Assembly: GCA_034440635.1 (NCBI GenBank)
Contig: JAOTON010000332.1
Location: forward strand, 494,947-558,946
DNA length: 64,000 bases
Source of the DNA: Lepas anatifera
Taxonomy: Eukaryota; Arthropoda; Thecostraca; Lepadidae
Reading direction: 5' to 3'
Below the pieces are notes generated by a model that was not told the DNA's origin, did no database searches, and was given only the letters and a program-made list of their open reading frames with translations. Positions 36,085 through 64,000 of the stretch are shown in pieces. A program made the translations under genes and the position numbers. Each line of letters opens with the position of its first letter. Position 1 is the stretch's first letter.

Positions 36085-38232
36085 AATGAAGCACCCCAGT
36101 AGAAAATATCGAGTTGATGCATCGGGCACCATAATTCATCAAAACACTACGGAATAATTCAAACGATCTTGGGGACAAAAACTACAGGATCTAAAAACTT
36201 TCTGATACAAATCAATATAAAAAAGCTTAGAAAATGCAAAAATGCCACTTTTAAGCACTACTTACTTCATAAAAAGATGAAAGGCACGGTTTTCCTCTAT
36301 TTCCTCATTTGTCAGCACATGGTGGGCAGCAACTGTGTGACTCCAAGAGAAATATTTTTTCTGTCTACAATTTTGGAATTTTGTTCTTATACTACTATTT
36401 TTTCATTGAATTTCCCCAAAATTATCTAAAAAAATAATACCTGTCTGGCTGCACAGTTTCAGAGCAATCTTTCCATCGTTCTTTACCGTTGGAGCTGGAT
36501 CGCGCAGTTTAGACGAATATTTGAGGGAGGGTTCAAAGACAGATTTTCTAATTCAAAGTAGAACTCCCCCTCAAATTTTAAGAAGAGTTAAAATTGACCA
36601 GGTAGAAAGATTCCCTTGTCTTTTCTAAGCTCCTGTTGTGTTTTCTGAAAACATCGTTCCAGGCATTCCCATCCTTGGGAACGTGCGTTTCCATTTATGG
36701 AAGAAGCGTTCCCAAATATGGGTCAATATCCCCATTATTGGGAACGTAGCTATTCTTGGGAATGCTGACCACAGTTTCCCCCACTGAAATTAGCTGTTTT
36801 GTCAAATGGGGATATGAGTTGTTAATTTTCTGTGCCAGATTGAACTGTTTGATTTGTGCAGAAATGAAAGTGCATGCCAAGGTAGCATTTTTAGCTAAGA
36901 GGGGTTACCATTATGAAGGAAAGAGACATTTATCAATTTCATTTATTTTTCTTGACATATTAAAACATATTTGAACATTTCAAACTAGTCAATAAGTAAG
37001 TTGTAGACATTTTGAATCAACCCTTCCAAAGCCATGTCCTGCTTTTGGATTTAAAGATGTCCAAGCAAGATTAACTTGTCTGGGCAGCACTTCATATTAT
37101 GTAAACACAACTGGGGGGAGGGGGTTAGGTTCAATAGAGGTAAATTTTACCCTTTTATCTGTGATTGCTAAGTTCTCAAACAAATGAAGTGTGGATTAAG
37201 TGGTGTCTGGACATGCTCAGGCGATATGTTCTAGGACATGCTCTAGTGATGTATCAGTTCAAATCCGGCTATGAAGGTGTTGCATTCCCTTTCCCCTTTT
37301 CACCTTTTTGTGCAGCTAATGTTTTTCATGTCTTTGCTGGTTGCTATGCTGGTTCTCTGTCTGTATCCATCCATACATGTATTTTGCAACAGCACACACG
37401 GCAAAACACTACAACAGTAAAAACGAATAGTACAATGGGTGCACACCCGAAAATCCTAAAGCCCGCCGGTATGGTTACGCGGGGCAATATTATAAAAAGC
37501 ATAAGTAACAGTATAAGACAGTGAAATGTATTGGAATGAGAGAAAGATAATGAGATCTTTTGCATTCATATTTTCATGCCAACCACTAGGAATATTGTAT
37601 TTGATAAGGTTGTGGTGGGCTGCAGTCCCTGTTCAAGTTGTCTGGCAACATGAAATGTTGATGTCAATGTTTCAACTCCAAAGGCATTTGCTGCTAAGCC
37701 TGTGGGAGTTAAGTTTTTTAACAGGTAGTGAAGAAAAACTGTCTGATATATATCTATTTAAGTAAAACAGAAGCCCATTTTAACTGGATTTGTACTAATT
37801 TTGACTACCCCACAAGTGTGCCTGCATAGTGAAAACATTGGTGTACATAGTGTATGTGGGTGTGATGCAATCTGCAAAAAATATCCACAGGCCCGGGAAC
37901 CCAAAAATATTTAAAAACGAACCTAGGAGGCTGGGGGAATATTTCATTATTTTATCCTGATTGAATTTCGGAGATAAGAACTTTGGCAATCCAGATGACC
38001 ACAAACATGATCAAATTTCCTCTTCTTTTGATCTATTAGTATCTTTGCCATGTACCTATTGACTCTAATTGCACAGAGCAATGAATTGTCAGATGAATGT
38101 AATGATGCAGATAAGCTTGGCTTATTATGTGTTTTTGTAAGTCTGATGTATTGTTCACTTTTGAACTGTGCTATTTTTACCAATGAATATGATTATGTTG
38201 TAAAATTGATTTTTGTTTCCTGCTCAGGTAAA

Positions 38233-59652
<21,420 letters not shown>

Positions 59653-62600
59653 GTGAGCGCCGCGCCTCACCCGCTGCGGGGGCTCTTTAAACGGGGGAAC
59701 AGGGTCGGAAGCACCATTATTCCTGAATTCCCTGTCTTGGTGTTTTCTGTAGGTTATCGCCAAATTCGCGAGTCGTAAAACTACAATTAGCTCGAACGTT
59801 ACTGTTAAATTTTTGGATATTCCACAGTTGATTGTCGGGGATCAATTTCTAATGCATGCAATCATTCTATACAATTATTGTTTATTATGTCCAATTATTT
59901 TTTCTTGCGGTTTTTAACGCTTCCTTTGGAGATGCTGAGGAATATTGCGTGAAAACAAGGGGTGCCTTAAAGCCTGTTCAGTGCTGGGCTTTGTTTACGA
60001 GGCATCAGCTTTGAAACAACTGCTGGTAAATCCTGCAGGTGGCACTACGGATGCGGCTTCGTATCAGCTACTCGCAACATGGCCAAACGATAACCGAGCA
60101 GGGGGAAGCGAGCTCCATCCCGGCCTCGGCGTGGCAGTGACATCTTGTGACTGTATAGAGACTTCAGTTTCCGGGCCTCGCCGTCAGGTGGCCATGTCTG
60201 TGTGTCGTGAGTGGGGCCTGGGAGTGGGATGAACTATAGACGTTGGATTCGGCTGCGTCTCGCCAGTCGGTTATATTTCGCGGATTCGCGAGCGCGCGCG
60301 TGTGTGTATGTTTGTGAACCGTTCTATTTGTTACAGCGAGCGATCATGGCACTAGGAGCGGCGACTGGCGTCAGCGCGTGTTTGTAACGCTACTGTGATG
60401 ATACGCCGCCCCGGGCGGTGCTCCGGTGGTGACACTGCGGAGCGAGCGAGTGGTGTGACCGCGCTGAGTGAGAGGAACGCCCGGACCGAGCACTGAGAGC
60501 GTGGACGTGCGCTGGTGCGGGGTGTGACTTGTGTACGCATGCGCGCGGGGATACCACCGGGTCCGACACATTCCGATTTTACCGAGCCTGCCCGCACGAG
60601 TACTGTGAAAGTGTGCGTGTGAGTGACTTACACGTGTGGGTTAGTGTGCGATATTTAGGCCGTAGAAAGAGTTGCGATGGACACCTGAAGTTAAGGACTA
60701 TAAAAAGTAGATGTTCCACGTGCGTGTTTAGGTACTCGGACATTTGGAGAGAGCAGCTTGTCGTTAGGTTTGTATGACGTGTAGTCCCCAGAGAATTTAT
60801 GTGAGATGCTCGATCCAGGCGTACATTGTCAGCCAATTATCACTCGTGTCCGAGATGATGCCTCCGGCCAAGGACGTAAATACGGACGTCTCGGAAATAC
60901 GGCGTGGCATCCATATTGTACTTACTGAAATCACTCCGGGAAAAGTCAGACTAACATTTGGTTGCAGATGGTACAGCTATTGTTGAGGCTCGTGGGTGGC
61001 TTTTGCCGAGATGAGGTACAGCTCACCCTGGAGCGCGGTGTGTTCCGACTGCCGACCCGCTGCTCATCAGTATCGGCGCCTGGGCTCGTCACTCTTGCAC
61101 GGATCACTGACGTGTCACCAAATCTCTGAGCAGTCTCTGATCGTGAGTCTGAGCTGAACTTTAACGGCGCCGTCCCCAGTCACGCACCGGCTCAGAGTCC
61201 GCCGTCTGTGCTGTAACGGTGGGCTTGCGTTCGGTCTGTACTGTCGCCGTCGCGGGGTGCCGTTCAGACGCGTCGGCGCCGTGTCGCGCCCGTGCGAACA
61301 GTTTTGGTCTGCGTTCTGAGGGTTGGACGTGGAGGCGGCGCGATCGGAGCGGACGCCGGCAGATGTCCGATTGTACATTATTTATCCTAAAATATATACA
61401 CCAAATGCCGGCGCTGTGTCTGCCTGCTTTTTCAGCTGCTTGAGGTAAATTTACTGTAGTCGAAGAGCCAGAAGATCCGAGAATGTCAATACACGGCGGT
61501 CGAAGACTGGACAAGATCAGTGACGAAAAAATAGCTGGGTCTAGCTAGTGTTACTGTGAACTGTCGAGACAAAGGTGGGCATGGAGATATTTATTACAAG
61601 AAATACGTTGACGGGCTACACCACCTTACATGCGCAGCCTTGTGTCGGATCAAGTTAAAGCTTTCGCTTAATCGCAACACTCGCCTTAAACCGAGCAAAG
61701 TTCCTCATAACAACCGACTAAAACACTGAGTAGGATACCAATATATATTAATGTATGAATGTGTATGTGGTTTTCAGTTTTCCGGGGGAGCGGTGCGCCC
61801 ATCACTGTTCTATGGCACTAGACGGACCGGGCGGGCCAGAGGCGTACAGGGACTAGTCGCATGATCACATCGTAAATGGAATGTCTCCGAAGAGCGCAAA
61901 TGGCAACCCTCGATCACAACTGGCGCGGAATTGCACGGCCGCCCGACGGTGGCGATCCTAGCGGACGAAAAAGGCAACTGAACAACTGGTAACAAACGGC
62001 CGCGCCGCCACACAGAAGCATTTCCGAAGCTGAGAAAGCTTCGGACGCAACTGAGAAGACGACGCGGAACGGGGCTGGCGGTGACTATCTCGGGGAGAAG
62101 CGAGCAGATCTTCCTGTTGGGGAGGCGAAGCGGCGCGCCCCTCATCGAGAGAGCGTAATGAGCATCTGTGGGGCGCGCGGATATGGACACAGAACTCTAA
62201 CCAGAAGCTCTGAACGACTGGAGATATCAAAACAAGCCTCCCCAGCTGACAAGATACAGCGACTCGAGTACAAAAACACATGCACGGATATATAAATCTC
62301 ACGTAAACAAACGCACACGCAGATAAACACGCACTAGAGCGGACTCGCTTCCACTCGGCGCCCGCTGACTGAGACGCCGCGGCGAATATAAACGGTGAGA
62401 CGAATACCCTGGTAGGAAGGCTGACCTGCGCGACAGTCTTGGATGGCACGAGACGCGAAAAGGCAGCCCGACAGGCTCTGCAGAGAGACCGGAAGCCTCA
62501 GAACAACGCAACGAAAACCAAACGTTAAAACGGCACAGTGGGACTGTGGTTTCCTGTTACGAGATGTCATCTCTCGTACCTGATACTTCACTCCGTAAAG

Positions 62601-63019
62601 TGACTGCAAGCAGCGCACGCATTGGCACCGCTCGTAAAACACACTGATGGCTGCGGTATGGTAACTGAAAACGCGCGGCGTGTTTCGCACGCAACGCACG
62701 GGGGACAGATGCCTGGAACAGCATAACACGAAGCCAAAGTCCCCCACAACTCTCACACAACACGACAAACCCAAGCCAGGCACCGACAGCGTACCGGACG
62801 TAGCACTTCGCACAAGCCCTGCTCAAGCACATCGAAAACTGACGATGATCTCCCGCTTCGCCTAAGTCACAGACCGTGCATTACCCACGACGCCAAAACG
62901 CTGGCTGTCGCCCATCGTCGCCTCACTTCTCGCCAGATCCCGACTTGGCGACATTGGCACTGCGGATTTAATGGCAACGTCTAATTGCAATGTGCAACAA
63001 GCTCCGTCCGCGCTGCGCG
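59653..63019. other. No recognised gene; CpG-rich core at about 60240-60560
   Basis: The final AP1G1 exon was expected here on the plus strand and was not found. A CpG-rich patch (GCGGATTCGCGAGCGCGCGC near 60280-60300, onwards to about 60560) could be a promoter. A possible acceptor, GGTTGCAG, with an open frame after it is at about 60966, but its translation is not the expected gamma-ear end. No known family is visible on either strand. Confidence 0.4.

Positions 63020-64000
<981 letters not shown>

Larger units (their letters stand above)
35143..36786. mobile_element. 1.64-kb element with about 80-bp inverted ends
   Basis: CAGTGGGGGAAACTGTGGTC opens the left end. The right end (36786 backwards) repeats this exactly and stays closely similar for about 80 bases (CCCAAGAAT, CTACGTTCCCAA, TGACCCATATTTGG). 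No transposase frame is seen. The CAGTG terminus recalls hAT-type ends, but I do not find a clear 8-bp duplication (AAAT follows on both sides). The element hosts two smaller inverted-repeat elements. Confidence 0.7.

Noticed and set aside
60967..61130. An open frame after the acceptor-like GGTTGCAG as the last AP1G1 exon
   Set aside because: The translation (MVQLLLRLVGG...) lacks the family's closing strands and VNNFP-type end.

Overview
The window is eukaryotic nuclear DNA: intron-rich genes with GT-AG junctions and GC-rich exons, set in looser introns full of transposon remnants and simple repeats. Protein similarity judged by eye points to an arthropod, most likely a crustacean. The gamma-adaptin N-terminus, for example, has the upstream extension I recall from Drosophila. 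No search was run, so the species is open.

Layout, left to right: transposon-scarred sequence without a recognised gene (1-4392), with a GC-rich possible promoter at about 3410-3790; an intronless four-pass membrane protein gene, + strand (4393-5421), followed by a 70-76 bp minisatellite; the last four exons of a DDX27-type nucleolar RNA helicase gene, + strand (8908-13155), whose helicase core is not in the window; a transposon-filled gap (13.5-17.7 kb); a complete 18-exon MARCHF6/TEB4 ubiquitin ligase gene, - strand (31004 down to 17765); a shared head-to-head 5' interval (31-38 kb) holding a nested transposon; the AP-1 gamma-adaptin gene AP1G1, + strand (38233-59652, 16 exons found, last exon missing); a gap without a recognised gene; and the 3' end of a C2H2 zinc-finger gene, - strand (63020-64000).

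MARCHF6 and AP1G1 are divergent and may share a promoter region near 34.2-34.55 kb. Their products act at different places: ER-associated degradation, and clathrin sorting at the trans-Golgi and endosomes. No joint pathway is implied.

The most unusual property is that minisatellites repeatedly sit exactly on exon-intron junctions, so real splice sites have multiplied into tandem arrays of near-identical donors or acceptors. I see this at six junctions in three genes: MARCHF6 exon 6 acceptor and donor, exon 13 donor and exon 16 acceptor; a DDX27 acceptor; and the AP1G1 exon 6 donor. A second theme is one family of 5'-truncated non-LTR retrotransposons, with two insertions of only 57 and 66 bp bounded by clear target-site duplications. 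A third is TTAA-flanked and inverted-repeat elements, some nested or back to back. Two genes contain apparent one-base losses and a third a possible frame switch, which suggests residual assembly errors as much as real lesions.
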